Source of the DNA: Myxococcales bacterium
GTDB taxonomy: Bacteria > Myxococcota_A > Polyangia > GCA-2747355
NCBI GenBank assembly: GCA_020431405.1
Contig: JAGQIK010000253.1
Coordinates: forward strand, 1-64,000
Direction: 5' to 3'
Length of the DNA stretch: 64,000 bases
Shown: positions 34,666 through 44,427 of the stretch, piece after piece
How the letters are laid out: each line of letters begins with the position of its first letter
Numbering within the stretch: the stretch's first letter is position 1
Notes under the pieces: model-generated
Database searches by the model: none
The model's input: only the letters and a program-made list of their open reading frames with translations
What the model was told of the DNA's origin: nothing
Made by a program: the position numbers and the translations under genes

Positions 34666-36182
34666 GCGCGGACCCGCGCGCGGCGGCCGCCGCGGCCGCA
34701 CAGTGGCTCGGCGCACGCGAGCACTTCATCGACGGCGCGTTTTGTCCGAGCGCCGACGGCGAGCGGCGCCAAGTGCTCGATCCGGCCACGCTCGAGACCA
34801 TCGCCGAGGTCGCCGAAGGTGAGGGGGCCGACGCCGAGCGCGCGATCACCGCGGCGCGCCGCGCCTTCGACGACAGCGACTGGTCGCGTCGGCCCGCCGC
34901 CGAGCGAGCGCAGCTGCTCGAGGCGCTCGCTGCGCTGATCGAGCGCGACGCCGACGCGCTGGCGCGCCTCGAGACCGTCGACAGCGGAAAGACGGTCGAG
35001 GAGAGCCGCTGGGACATGGGCGACGTGGCGTCGGTGATGCGCTACTACGCCGCGCGCGCGCGCGAGCTCGGACCCGACGCGCCGCTCGAGGCGCCCGCGC
35101 CGAATGCGCGCAGCGTGGTGGCGCGCGAGGCTGCCGGCGTGTGCGCGATGATCTGCCCCTGGAACTACCCGCTGCTGCAGGCCTCGTGGAAGGTCGCGCC
35201 GGCCATCGCCGCTGGCTGCACGATGGTGCTCAAGCCGAGCGAGCTGACGCCGCTGTCCACGCTGCGCCTCGCCGAGCTGGTGCGCGAGGCGGGCATCCCC
35301 GACGGCGTCTTCAACGTGGCGCTCGGCACCGGCGCGCGCGTCGGCGCGGCGCTCGTCGAAAGCCCTGCGGTGGATCTCGTCTCGTTCACCGGCGGGCTCG
35401 CCAGCGGCCGCGCCGTGATGGCCGCCGCGGCGCGCACGGTCAAGCGCGTGGCGCTCGAGCTGGGCGGAAAGAACCCCAACATCATCTTCGCCGACGCGGA
35501 CCTCGACCGCGCGCTCGAGCACGTGCTCGAGGGGGCGCTCTTTCACGCCGGTCAGATCTGCTCGGCGGGCACGCGCCTGTTGGTGGAGTCGTCGGTGCAT
35601 GACGCGCTCGTCGATGCGCTCGCGGCGCGCCTCGAGCGCATCCGCCTCGGCCACGGCCTCGTCGAAGGCACCGAGATGGGGCCGCTGATCTCGGAGCCGC
35701 AGCGCGTGAAGGTCAACCACTTCGTGCTCGAGGCGCTCGAGGCGGGCGCCGAGCTGCGCGCCGGCGGCGTGCCGGCCACCACCGGCTTCGACGGCGCGTT
35801 CTACCGGCCGACGCTTCTTGGCGGCTGCGACGCTTCGATGCGCGCCGTGCAGGAGGAGATCTTCGGCCCGGTGTTCACGGTCGAGCGTTTCGACAGCGAG
35901 GCGCAGGCGCTGGCGCTCGCCAACGGCACCGTCTACGGGCTCGCCGCCGGCTTCTTCACGCGCGACGAAGCGCGCATCGAGCGCGTCTCGCGCGCGCTGC
36001 GCTTCGGCACGGTGTGGGTCAACAACTTCAACGTCTACTTCGCCGCCGCGCCGTGGGGCGGATACAAGCAGTCGGGTGTGGGGCGCGAGCTCGGCCACGC
36101 CGGGCTCGACGAGTACCTCGAGACGAAGCACATCTACCGCAGCTTCGAGTCGAGCCCGCTCGGCTGGTTCGGGCGTCGCTAG
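34662..36182 (+). CDS. betB: Betaine aldehyde dehydrogenase
   Basis: A 506-residue aldehyde dehydrogenase starting within the betA stop codon (GTGA). The catalytic Glu in VALELGGKNP and Cys in HAGQICSAGTRLL are present. So are the NAD-binding block ICPWNYPLLQASWK and the Phe-rich end APWGGYKQSGVGRELG, typical of BetB/ALDH9-like enzymes. It oxidises betaine aldehyde to glycine betaine. A six-base gap separates it from the HAD gene. The role is well supported by its coupling to betA. Confidence 0.92.
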   Translation: MSADPRAAAAAAAQWLGAREHFIDGAFCPSADGERRQVLDPATLETIAEVAEGEGADAERAITAARRAFDDSDWSRRPAAERAQLLEALAALIERDADALARLETVDSGKTVEESRWDMGDVASVMRYYAARARELGPDAPLEAPAPNARSVVAREAAGVCAMICPWNYPLLQASWKVAPAIAAGCTMVLKPSELTPLSTLRLAELVREAGIPDGVFNVALGTGARVGAALVESPAVDLVSFTGGLASGRAVMAAAARTVKRVALELGGKNPNIIFADADLDRALEHVLEGALFHAGQICSAGTRLLVESSVHDALVDALAARLERIRLGHGLVEGTEMGPLISEPQRVKVNHFVLEALEAGAELRAGGVPATTGFDGAFYRPTLLGGCDASMRAVQEEIFGPVFTVERFDSEAQALALANGTVYGLAAGFFTRDEARIERVSRALRFGTVWVNNFNVYFAAAPWGGYKQSGVGRELGHAGLDEYLETKHIYRSFESSPLGWFGRR

Positions 36183-36187
36183 CGACG

Positions 36188-36937
36188 ATGTTCCTATCGT
36201 CTTCGCCATCGACGCTGCAACCGGCGCTGCAGGCGCTGCTGGCGCGCGGCGCCGTGGCGGCGGTGGCCTTCGACATGGACGGCACGCTCGTCGACTCCGA
36301 GACCCTCGCCGAGCAGGTGGTCGAGGTCTGGCTGCGCGCGCGCGGCGTGACGCGGCTCGAGCACGCCGGCCGCGCGCTGCACGGGCTGAGCTGGCTCGAG
36401 ATCGCCAGGTTCCTCGAGCGCGTCTATCACACCCGCGTCGACGACGCCGAAGCCTGCGCCGTCGCGCTGTCGCAGGCGTACCACGCGCGCTTCGTCGGCG
36501 AGGCGCCGCGGCTTTTGCCCGGCGCAGGCGCCGCCATCGTCGCCGCCTGCATGTCGCTGCCGAGCGCCATCGTCACCTCGAGCGATCGCGACGCCGCGAC
36601 GTCCCTGATCTCGCGCCTGCGCCTCGACGGCGCGCTGGGCGTCTTGATCTGCGCCGAGGACTGCGCGCGCACCAAGCCCGATGCGCTGCCCTACGCGCTC
36701 GCCTGCGAGCGGCTGGGCTGCGCGCCCTCGGCCCTGTTGGTCTTCGAGGACAGCGACGCCGGGCTCGCCTCGGCGAGCGCCGCCGGCGCCCGAGCGGTGG
36801 CGATCACGCGCGGCGACGCCGACGCCATCGCGCGCGCGCACGCCGTCGGACATGTCGCCATCGATGACTTCGACGCGCTGCCGCCGACGTTCTTTCGCGA
36901 CCTGGGCAACGCGCTGGCCCGCGAGGCGAGCCCGTGA
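36188..36937 (+). CDS. HAD-family phosphatase (beta-PGM-like), likely in choline supply
   Basis: A 249-residue HAD hydrolase: motif I FDMDGTLVDSE, motif II IVTSSDRDAA, motif III KPDALPYAL, motif IV VFEDSDAGLASASAAG. A C1-type helical cap lies between motifs I and II. It follows betB by five bases and overlaps the transporter gene by GTGA. Family alternatives are phosphoglycolate or sugar phosphate phosphatase. The context with choline oxidation and an organophosphate transporter suggests release of choline from phosphocholine. This is inference; the family does not fix the substrate. Confidence 0.88.
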   Translation: MFLSSSPSTLQPALQALLARGAVAAVAFDMDGTLVDSETLAEQVVEVWLRARGVTRLEHAGRALHGLSWLEIARFLERVYHTRVDDAEACAVALSQAYHARFVGEAPRLLPGAGAAIVAACMSLPSAIVTSSDRDAATSLISRLRLDGALGVLICAEDCARTKPDALPYALACERLGCAPSALLVFEDSDAGLASASAAGARAVAITRGDADAIARAHAVGHVAIDDFDALPPTFFRDLGNALAREASP

Positions 36938-38265
36938 GCGACGACGTACAGGCGCCGCCGCCGCTGCCACGGCGCGCGCGCGTGTGGCGCTGGCGCGTGC
37001 TGATCGCGACCTGGCTCTGCTACGCGGGCTTCTACTTCTGCCGCAAGAACTTCTCCATCGCCAAGTCGGCGATCCTCGGCAAGCTCGAGGTCTCCACCAG
37101 CGCGCTGGCGCACGTGTTCACGGCCTACCTGGTGGCCTACATGCTCGGCCAGTTCGCCACTGGCGTGCTCTCTCGCCGCATCCCCACGCGCCGCTTGCTG
37201 CTCGGCGGCATGGTGCTCAGCCTCGTCTGCAACGTCGGCATCGGCATCGCCTACAGCGCGGGGCCCGGCGGTTATTGGCCGATGATGATGCTGATGATCG
37301 TCAACGGGCTGGCGCAGTCGACGGGCTGGCCGGGAAACGTTGGCGTGCTCAGCAACTGGCTGCGGCGCCACGAACGCGGGCGCATGATGGCCGGCTGGGC
37401 GACGAGCTACCAGATCGGCAGCATCTTCGCCAAGGCCTTCGCCGCCTTCATGCTCGGCTTCGCGGGACCTGCGTGGTCGTTTCACGGCGCCGCCATCGTG
37501 CTCGCCGCGATCTGCGTCTTCTTCTACTTCAACGAGCGCGATCGTCCCGAGGACGTGGGGCTCGACCCGATCGTCGTCGAGCCCGCCGAGGTTGTCGCAG
37601 CCGCCGAGGCCGAGCCGAGCAGCAGCGTCGCCGACAAGGTGCGGCAGTCGGGGCTCTTTCGTGGCTGGAGCCGGCGCGTGGTGGTCACGGTGCTGCTGAT
37701 GGGCGCCACCTACTTCGTCTTCAAGTTCCTGCGCTACGCCCTCGACAGCTGGGCGCCGCTGGTCATCGAACGCATCTTCAAGACCAGCAAGGTCGACGCC
37801 GGCTACATCTCGACCACGTTCGACATGGTCGGCTTTGTCGGCGTGCTCGTCTCGGGCTGGGTCTCCGACCGCTTCTTCAAGGGCCGGCGCTACCAGACGA
37901 TCCTGATCATGACCATCGGCATGCTGGTGATGTTCCTCGCGTTGGCGCTGGTCGGCATGCGCTCGGTGACGCTCTTCGCGGTCTGCCTCTCGCTGTGCGG
38001 CTTTATGCTGATGGGGCCGGACTCGCTGCTCTCGGGCACGGGCGCGATCGATGTCGGCGGGCCGGGCGGCGCAGCCGCCGCGGCGGGGCTGATCAACGGC
38101 ATCGGCTCCATCGGTCCGATCTTCCAGGAGGAGATGATCGGCGTGATGCTCGGCCGCTATGGCCACATGAGCGCGTTCTACCTGATGGTGGGCGTCAGCG
38201 TGGTCGGCGTGATCGGCACGAGCTACCTCGCGCTGCGCTCCAAGCGGCGCCAGTCGGCGCTCTAG
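36934..38265 (+). CDS. OPA-family (GlpT/UhpT-type) organophosphate transporter
   Basis: A 443-residue MFS protein with twelve predicted membrane helices. The start CYAGFYFCRKNFSIAKSAIL matches the OPA signature (Y-x-x-x-YF-x-RKN), which includes Arg residues that bind the phosphate group. NGLAQSTGWPGNVGVLSNW is another typical block. Known relatives exchange inorganic phosphate for glycerol-3-phosphate or hexose phosphates. Its coupling to betA, betB and a phosphatase suggests a choline-containing phosphate ester as substrate. It ends a four-gene unit of same-strand, overlapping genes. Confidence 0.9.
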   Translation: MSDDVQAPPPLPRRARVWRWRVLIATWLCYAGFYFCRKNFSIAKSAILGKLEVSTSALAHVFTAYLVAYMLGQFATGVLSRRIPTRRLLLGGMVLSLVCNVGIGIAYSAGPGGYWPMMMLMIVNGLAQSTGWPGNVGVLSNWLRRHERGRMMAGWATSYQIGSIFAKAFAAFMLGFAGPAWSFHGAAIVLAAICVFFYFNERDRPEDVGLDPIVVEPAEVVAAAEAEPSSSVADKVRQSGLFRGWSRRVVVTVLLMGATYFVFKFLRYALDSWAPLVIERIFKTSKVDAGYISTTFDMVGFVGVLVSGWVSDRFFKGRRYQTILIMTIGMLVMFLALALVGMRSVTLFAVCLSLCGFMLMGPDSLLSGTGAIDVGGPGGAAAAAGLINGIGSIGPIFQEEMIGVMLGRYGHMSAFYLMVGVSVVGVIGTSYLALRSKRRQSAL

Positions 38266-38286
38266 CGATCGCGCGCGCCGAGCTAG

Positions 38287-38820
38287 TCAGCTGGCGACCT
38301 CGAACAGCTGGCGCACCATCACGTAGAGGTCGCCGCTGCTGAAGAAGAAGAAGCGCGTGAAGCCGAGCTGCAGGCGCGTGCCGGAGCGCAGCTCGCGCCA
38401 CACGCCGACGCCGAGGCGCTCGTCGTTGACGCGCGTGCCGAGCAGGTCCTCGAGCGCTCGAATCCTGAAGGCTGGCCGCTCGCTGCTGCCGTCGATGCTG
38501 ACCTCGGCGTGGCGCTCGGCGAGCGAGACGTCGTCGATGGTGAGATCGCAATGCGGCGCGCGGCCGATCACGACCTTGTCGCGCCCGACGCGCGGCTCGA
38601 CGAAGAGCGCCTTGTAGGCCTCTGCGGAGGCGCGCGTCATCTCGGCCCAGCCGATGCTGCGCAGCGTCGACGCGCCCGCGGCGCTATCGTCGACGAGCTG
38701 ATGGTCGAGCGAGGTGTGCACCAGCGCGCCCGGAGCGTGCATCGCGCAGAAGGTTTCGCGGTCGAGCTGTCTGCAGGCCTCGAGCAGGTCACGCAGGGGC
38801 GTCATGGCAGCCGCTATCAT
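38287..38820 (-). CDS. FHA-domain protein
   Basis: A 177-residue protein whose middle (about 80-155) is an FHA domain: VVIGRAPHCDLTIDDVSLAERHAEVS contains the phosphothreonine-binding Arg, Ser and His. The usual Asn is in TRVNDERLG. The N-terminal 75 residues are helical and not recognised. ATG 38820 overlaps the stop codon of the upstream membrane-protein gene (ATGA), so the two are coupled. The likely role is an adaptor that reads Ser/Thr kinase phosphorylation. It converges with the OPA gene. Confidence 0.82.
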   Translation of the reverse strand: MIAAAMTPLRDLLEACRQLDRETFCAMHAPGALVHTSLDHQLVDDSAAGASTLRSIGWAEMTRASAEAYKALFVEPRVGRDKVVIGRAPHCDLTIDDVSLAERHAEVSIDGSSERPAFRIRALEDLLGTRVNDERLGVGVWRELRSGTRLQLGFTRFFFFSSGDLYVMVRQLFEVAS

Positions 38821-39332
38821 GCACCGCGCGCTGTTGTTGTTCCACCGCCGCCTTTTCCGCGGCGCAGCAGCAGCAAGACGAAGACGACGACGCAGAGCAG
38901 CGCGCCGCCCGCGCAGGTGAGGATTGTCGGCGAGAGCATGCGGCTGACGCGCAGGATATAGATCGTGCCGTCGAGCTTGCGCTGCCGCGCGTAGCCGCCA
39001 GCGTAGTAGCCCTCGTCCTTGCGCATCAGCCTGCCCACTAGCGACGCCGAAAGCGAGCCGCGGAAGCGCTGCGCCTTCGCGGCCGGCTCGCGGTCGCTCT
39101 CCACCAGCAAGTGCGCGTCGTGCTCGCGCAGCGGAAAGCGGTAGTAGCCCGCGCTCGAGCGCTGCAGGTAGCGCAGGTTGGGCGTGCCGCGCGCCTCGAT
39201 GTAGCTCGCCGCCCGCAGCGGCGCCCCGGGTCGCAGCGTGGATGGGCCGCGCAGCGAAAGCGACAGGGCCACAGCAGCGCAGGCGAGCGCGCCGAGCGCG
39301 AGGGCGACGAGCAGTGCCACACGACGGCTCAC
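38817..39332 (-). CDS. Two-helix membrane protein of unknown function
   Basis: A 171-residue protein with one hydrophobic segment at about 5-25 and another at about 135-158, ending in a basic tail. The 110 residues between them are predicted to face the periplasm and contain repeated Tyr/Arg/Gly patterns. The topology recalls the E3-like/GIDE membrane domain or DUF3592-type proteins. It is the first gene of a coupled pair with the FHA protein, so it may transmit an envelope signal to that adaptor. Confidence 0.6.
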   Translation of the reverse strand: MSRRVALLVALALGALACAAVALSLSLRGPSTLRPGAPLRAASYIEARGTPNLRYLQRSSAGYYRFPLREHDAHLLVESDREPAAKAQRFRGSLSASLVGRLMRKDEGYYAGGYARQRKLDGTIYILRVSRMLSPTILTCAGGALLCVVVFVLLLLRRGKGGGGTTTARGA

Positions 39333-39431
39333 GGCGCCAAGTCTAGCGCCGAACCCCTGATCTGGCCCTCTGATTGCACGGGAAGGCGGATCGGCGTGAA
39401 GGAGATCGATATGCGGGTCGGAGCCGGGAAA

Positions 39432-39492
39432 ACAATTCGACCGCGTTAGCGGTCGAATCCATCTGATATTGCTCGCGGCGCGAGCCGCGATG
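39432..39492 (+). repeat. Left inverted repeat of the ATP-grasp cassette (61 bp)
   Basis: This 61-base sequence matches the reverse complement of 42171-42232 at 55 of 62 aligned positions with one gap. It begins ACAATTCGACC and ends CTCGCGGCGCGAGCCGCGATG. Within it TTCGACCGC and GCGGTCGAA form a perfect 9-bp hairpin around GTTA, and CGCGGC/GCCGCG forms a second. It lies 54 bases before the ATP-grasp start codon and 100 bases from the divergent membrane-protein gene. Confidence 0.85.
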
Positions 39493-39545
39493 CAATTTGA
39501 AGGATCGCCGCGTTACAGCGCGGCGCAACCAAAGCCGCGAGACGT

Positions 39546-41279
39546 ATGGCAACTGCAGTCGGTTCGAATCGCAAAAGCGGAGTCTGGATCCCCACCCTGG
39601 TCGCGCTCGCCGTCGTCGCCACGACGACCCTCGCGGCCCCGAGCAGCACCCACGCGGAAGGCTGGCGCGCGCGCGCGCTGCAGCGCGTCGGGCGCACGCT
39701 CGGACAGCTCGGTCTGCGCGGCCGCGGCGTCAAGGCGCGTCTGGCCAACACCAGCGCCGAGCGTCGCGCGCTGCAGTCGATGCTGGCGCCGCGCGTCTAC
39801 GATCCCAAGCTCGACAAGACCATCGTCGCCATGCCGTCGATGACCATGGACCCGCAGGAGATCAAGAAGATCAAAGGCGCCGGCCACTACACCGAACGCC
39901 AGCTCTACAACTTGCTCTTTCTGCGCGATCCGAAGGCACGCGTGGCGTTCATCAGCCCGGTGCCGGTCGACAAGGCGGTGGTCGACTACTACAAGCGTCT
40001 CGCCGGCAACCCCAAGGACGCCGACAAGCGCCTGCTGATGGTCTCCACCAACGGCGGCCACGACACGCCGCTGAGCCACCAGCTGCTGCGCGATCGCAAT
40101 GCGCTCAAGCAGCTCTCGAGCTTCATCGGCAAGCAGCAACGCCAGGCGCACCTCTACCCGTTCACCGTCACCGACGCCGAGTGGAAGGTCGCCGAGAAGC
40201 TTGGCATCCCGCTGCTCGGTCCCTACGTCGACGCCGCCAAGCAGTGGGGCACCAAGGCCGGCAACAAGATCATCTTCCGGCGCGCGCGCGTGCCGCACCC
40301 GCGCGGCAGCCGCGAAGTGCGCACCGTCGACAAGATGGTCGACGCCATCGACAAGCTGATCACGCGCACCAAGGGCCGCGTCTCGCGCTTCATGGTCAAG
40401 CTCAACGACGGCTTCTCGGGCGAGGGCAACGCGATCTTCGACGTCAAGTCGGTGGCGAGCCTGCGCGGAAGAGCGCGGCGGCAGGGGATTCGCGCCGGCC
40501 TCGAGCGTATGAACTTCATGGCCGACGGCGAGACGTGGGCCCGCTACAGCCAACAGATCCCGAAGCTCGGCGCCATCGTCGAGCCATACATCGACTGGAA
40601 GACGTCTCCGAGCGTGCAGGGCTACATCAACCCCAACGGCAAGGTCGAGGTGCTCTCGACGCACGAGCAGGTGCTCGGCGGCAAGGGCCAGGTCTACATG
40701 GGCGCGACCTTCCCTGCGAACAAGGCCTATCGCGCGGCGATGCATCGATACGCGCACAAGGTCGGCCGCCAGCTGGCGCGCGAGGGTGTCATCGGCCGCT
40801 TCGCGCTCGACTTCATCGCGACTCCGCGCGCCAACGAGGCGCAGTGGTCCAACCCGACCGCACGCAAACGTCTCGAGCGCAGCGGGCGCTGGGATCTCTA
40901 CGCCGTCGAGATCAACCTGCGCCAAGGCGGCACCACGCATCCGGTCAACACGCTCAAGCTGCTCACCGGCGGCGCCTACGACGAAAAGCACGGCGTGCTG
41001 CGTGATCCGCAGGGGCGCGCCAAGTACCTGCAGGCCACGGACAACCACGTGGACAACGGGCTGCTCGGCAAGTCCCCCGCGCACGCGATCGAGGCGCTGC
41101 GCAAGGCCGGTCTGGAGTACGATAGCGGGCGGCACGCGGGTGTCGTGCTGCATCTGATGGGCGCCATGAACCAGTACGGCAAGGTCGGCTTCACGGCCAT
41201 CGGCGATTCGCCGCGCGAGGCGAAGGCGCTCTTCGTGCGCGCCGAGAAGGTGCTGCGCGAGATGGCGGCGCAGAAGTGA
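39546..41279 (+). CDS. Exported ATP-grasp peptide ligase-like protein (PGM1-like)
   Basis: A 577-residue protein. Residues 10-38 look like a Sec signal (VALAVVATTTLAAPSSTHAEG). A pre-ATP-grasp region follows (TIVAMPSMTMDPQEIKKIKG, LLFLRDPKARVAFISPVPVD), then an ATP-grasp domain: VKLNDGFSGEGNAIFD is the phosphate-loop-like motif, IVEPYIDW and EVLSTHEQVLGGKGQVYMG follow, and the metal-binding end is AVEINLRQGGTTHP. This order matches the pheganomycin PGM1-type peptide ligase group, which joins amino acids with ATP. An export signal on an ATP-dependent ligase is odd. It overlaps its partner lipoprotein gene by GTGA. The pair is enclosed by long inverted repeats. Confidence 0.75.
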   Translation: MATAVGSNRKSGVWIPTLVALAVVATTTLAAPSSTHAEGWRARALQRVGRTLGQLGLRGRGVKARLANTSAERRALQSMLAPRVYDPKLDKTIVAMPSMTMDPQEIKKIKGAGHYTERQLYNLLFLRDPKARVAFISPVPVDKAVVDYYKRLAGNPKDADKRLLMVSTNGGHDTPLSHQLLRDRNALKQLSSFIGKQQRQAHLYPFTVTDAEWKVAEKLGIPLLGPYVDAAKQWGTKAGNKIIFRRARVPHPRGSREVRTVDKMVDAIDKLITRTKGRVSRFMVKLNDGFSGEGNAIFDVKSVASLRGRARRQGIRAGLERMNFMADGETWARYSQQIPKLGAIVEPYIDWKTSPSVQGYINPNGKVEVLSTHEQVLGGKGQVYMGATFPANKAYRAAMHRYAHKVGRQLAREGVIGRFALDFIATPRANEAQWSNPTARKRLERSGRWDLYAVEINLRQGGTTHPVNTLKLLTGGAYDEKHGVLRDPQGRAKYLQATDNHVDNGLLGKSPAHAIEALRKAGLEYDSGRHAGVVLHLMGAMNQYGKVGFTAIGDSPREAKALFVRAEKVLREMAAQK

Positions 41280-42160
41280 AGGCAGCGCCAGCGCGCGTCG
41301 CGGCGGTGACGGCAGCCTGCGCGCTGCTGTGTGCCGTCTCGTGCGCGCGCCCGGCACCGCGCACGTACGCGCACAAGCCAACGGTGACGGCGGGTGCAGG
41401 CGGCAACAACCAGCCGCGGCGACGCCTGACGGTCTTTTCTCGCGCGCGCGGCAAGCGCGTCTCGCGCGCCGACCTGCTCGCGATCTACGGCGGTTGGTTT
41501 CGCCGGCCGTACCCATACATGTTCAGCGGCGGCACGCGGCTTTCCATCGGCGGGCGCTCGCTCGGCGTGTTCATGGGCGGCGTCAAAGGCATCATCCTCT
41601 ACGGTGGGCTCAGCGGCGCCATCGCGCGCCACAAGGGCTACTCCAAGCGCGGCTTCTACAACACCGACCCCATCAAGCAGCTCGCCGGTTTGGCCGTCTA
41701 CAAACGCCACGAGACACGGTCGCTGCACGATTTTTCGCGCTTCAACCCGGCGATCGTGCGCTGGGGATACCAGAAGCTGATCCCCAACCCCAACGATCGC
41801 ATCCTCGGCGTGCGCGCGCAGGAGATCTACAAACGCGTCTTCTCGCGCTTCTTTCGCCTGATGAGCGCCGCCTACCGCTACCTCAAGCGCAAGCGCGGCG
41901 GACTGGCGGCCGAGGCCAAGGCCTATCGGACCAACCTCGTTGGAACGCGCACCGACGCGCTGACGTGGCTGCCGCAGCGCTACGGCGGCGCGCTGCCGGC
42001 GTTTCGTACGAGCGCCGGGAGCGCCCTCACGGCGCCGATGGCGATCGGCTTCTGGTTGCGTCGAACGCTCGACGGGACCGCGGGCGAGCTGCACAAGGGC
42101 CTGACCAAGCTGATGACGCTCTTCGACCGGGGTTGGTGGACAAAACACGGTGCGCCATAA
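41276..42160 (+). CDS. Lipoprotein partner of the ATP-grasp ligase, unknown fold
   Basis: A 294-residue protein starting with GTG within the stop codon of the ATP-grasp gene. The lipobox is AVSCA near residue 23. The mature part is strongly basic and rich in Arg, Tyr and Lys. It has conserved-looking blocks GGWFRRPYPYMFSGGTRL, PIKQLAGLAVYKRHETRSLH and LRRTLDGTAGELHKG, and several helices. I recognise no family. Coupled translation suggests it works with the ligase, perhaps as a membrane recruiter or substrate holder. Confidence 0.65.
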   Translation: MKAAPARVAAVTAACALLCAVSCARPAPRTYAHKPTVTAGAGGNNQPRRRLTVFSRARGKRVSRADLLAIYGGWFRRPYPYMFSGGTRLSIGGRSLGVFMGGVKGIILYGGLSGAIARHKGYSKRGFYNTDPIKQLAGLAVYKRHETRSLHDFSRFNPAIVRWGYQKLIPNPNDRILGVRAQEIYKRVFSRFFRLMSAAYRYLKRKRGGLAAEAKAYRTNLVGTRTDALTWLPQRYGGALPAFRTSAGSALTAPMAIGFWLRRTLDGTAGELHKGLTKLMTLFDRGWWTKHGAP

Positions 42161-42170
42161 TTCCACCATC

Positions 42171-42232
42171 CATCGCGGCTCGCGCCGCGAGGAATATCAG
42201 ATTTGATTCAACCGCTGACGCGATAGAATTGT
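42171..42232 (-). repeat. Right inverted repeat of the ATP-grasp cassette (62 bp)
   Basis: This is the reverse-complement partner of 39432-39492 (55 of 62 aligned positions identical). It starts CATCGCGGCTCGCGCCGCGAG and ends AGAATTGT. The outer hairpin is preserved but with two changed pairs. It begins 10 bases after the stop codon of the partner gene and ends four bases before the start codon of the next gene. It therefore probably supplies part of that gene's leader or promoter. Confidence 0.85.
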
Positions 42233-42236
42233 GCAC

Positions 42237-44009
<1,773 letters not shown>

Positions 44010-44027
44010 GCTAGAACCACAGGGCGG

Positions 44028-44285
44028 CTAGAACCAGAGCGCCGCCCGACCTCCGAGCAGCACCGCCGCGACGACGCTGAGCAGGCCGCCGAGGAGCGCC
44101 CAACCGAAGGGGCGCTTGGCGCGATCCCAATGAAGGATGATGAAGGCGATGGCGCCGACGCCGGTGAAGAGCGTCAGCAGGCCCCAGATGATGCCCTCGG
44201 AGAAGGCCGTGACGATCAGCCACAGCGAGGCGATAGCGACCACCAACATTCCAAGGCCCATCAGAAGCTGTGCGATTGCGTGCAT
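44028..44285 (-). CDS. Small integral membrane protein
   Basis: An 85-residue protein, almost wholly hydrophobic, with three likely membrane helices (about 5-25, 32-52, 62-80) and a short basic loop DRAKRPFG. No family recognised beyond resemblance to small polytopic proteins of the DUF-type membrane group. It converges with the FG-GAP gene, 18 bases away, and is separated from the Cys-rich lipoprotein gene by 142 bases in which I see nothing definite. Confidence 0.6.
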   Translation of the reverse strand: MHAIAQLLMGLGMLVVAIASLWLIVTAFSEGIIWGLLTLFTGVGAIAFIILHWDRAKRPFGWALLGGLLSVVAAVLLGGRAALWF

Positions 44286-44427
44286 AGAAAGCTCCCACGA
44301 AGAGTGTGCCCTCTAGAGGTGCAGCCGCCATGCCGTTCGCGGAGCGCCTTGCATCTGTTGGATTTTGCTGGGGCAGCGCACACCGTCGGCGCGCTACGCC
44401 GGTGCGCCACGCCAAGGTAGCTTGGCG

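Noticed and set aside
41276-42160. Second ATP-grasp or transferase domain in the partner lipoprotein
   Set aside because: No nucleotide-binding motif could be found; the protein is called unknown.
39432-42232. Integron-style attC sites at the ends of the ATP-grasp cassette
   Set aside because: The hairpins have no GTTRRRY core and inverse core boxes, and the two sites are inverted rather than direct. The inverted-repeat description is safer.
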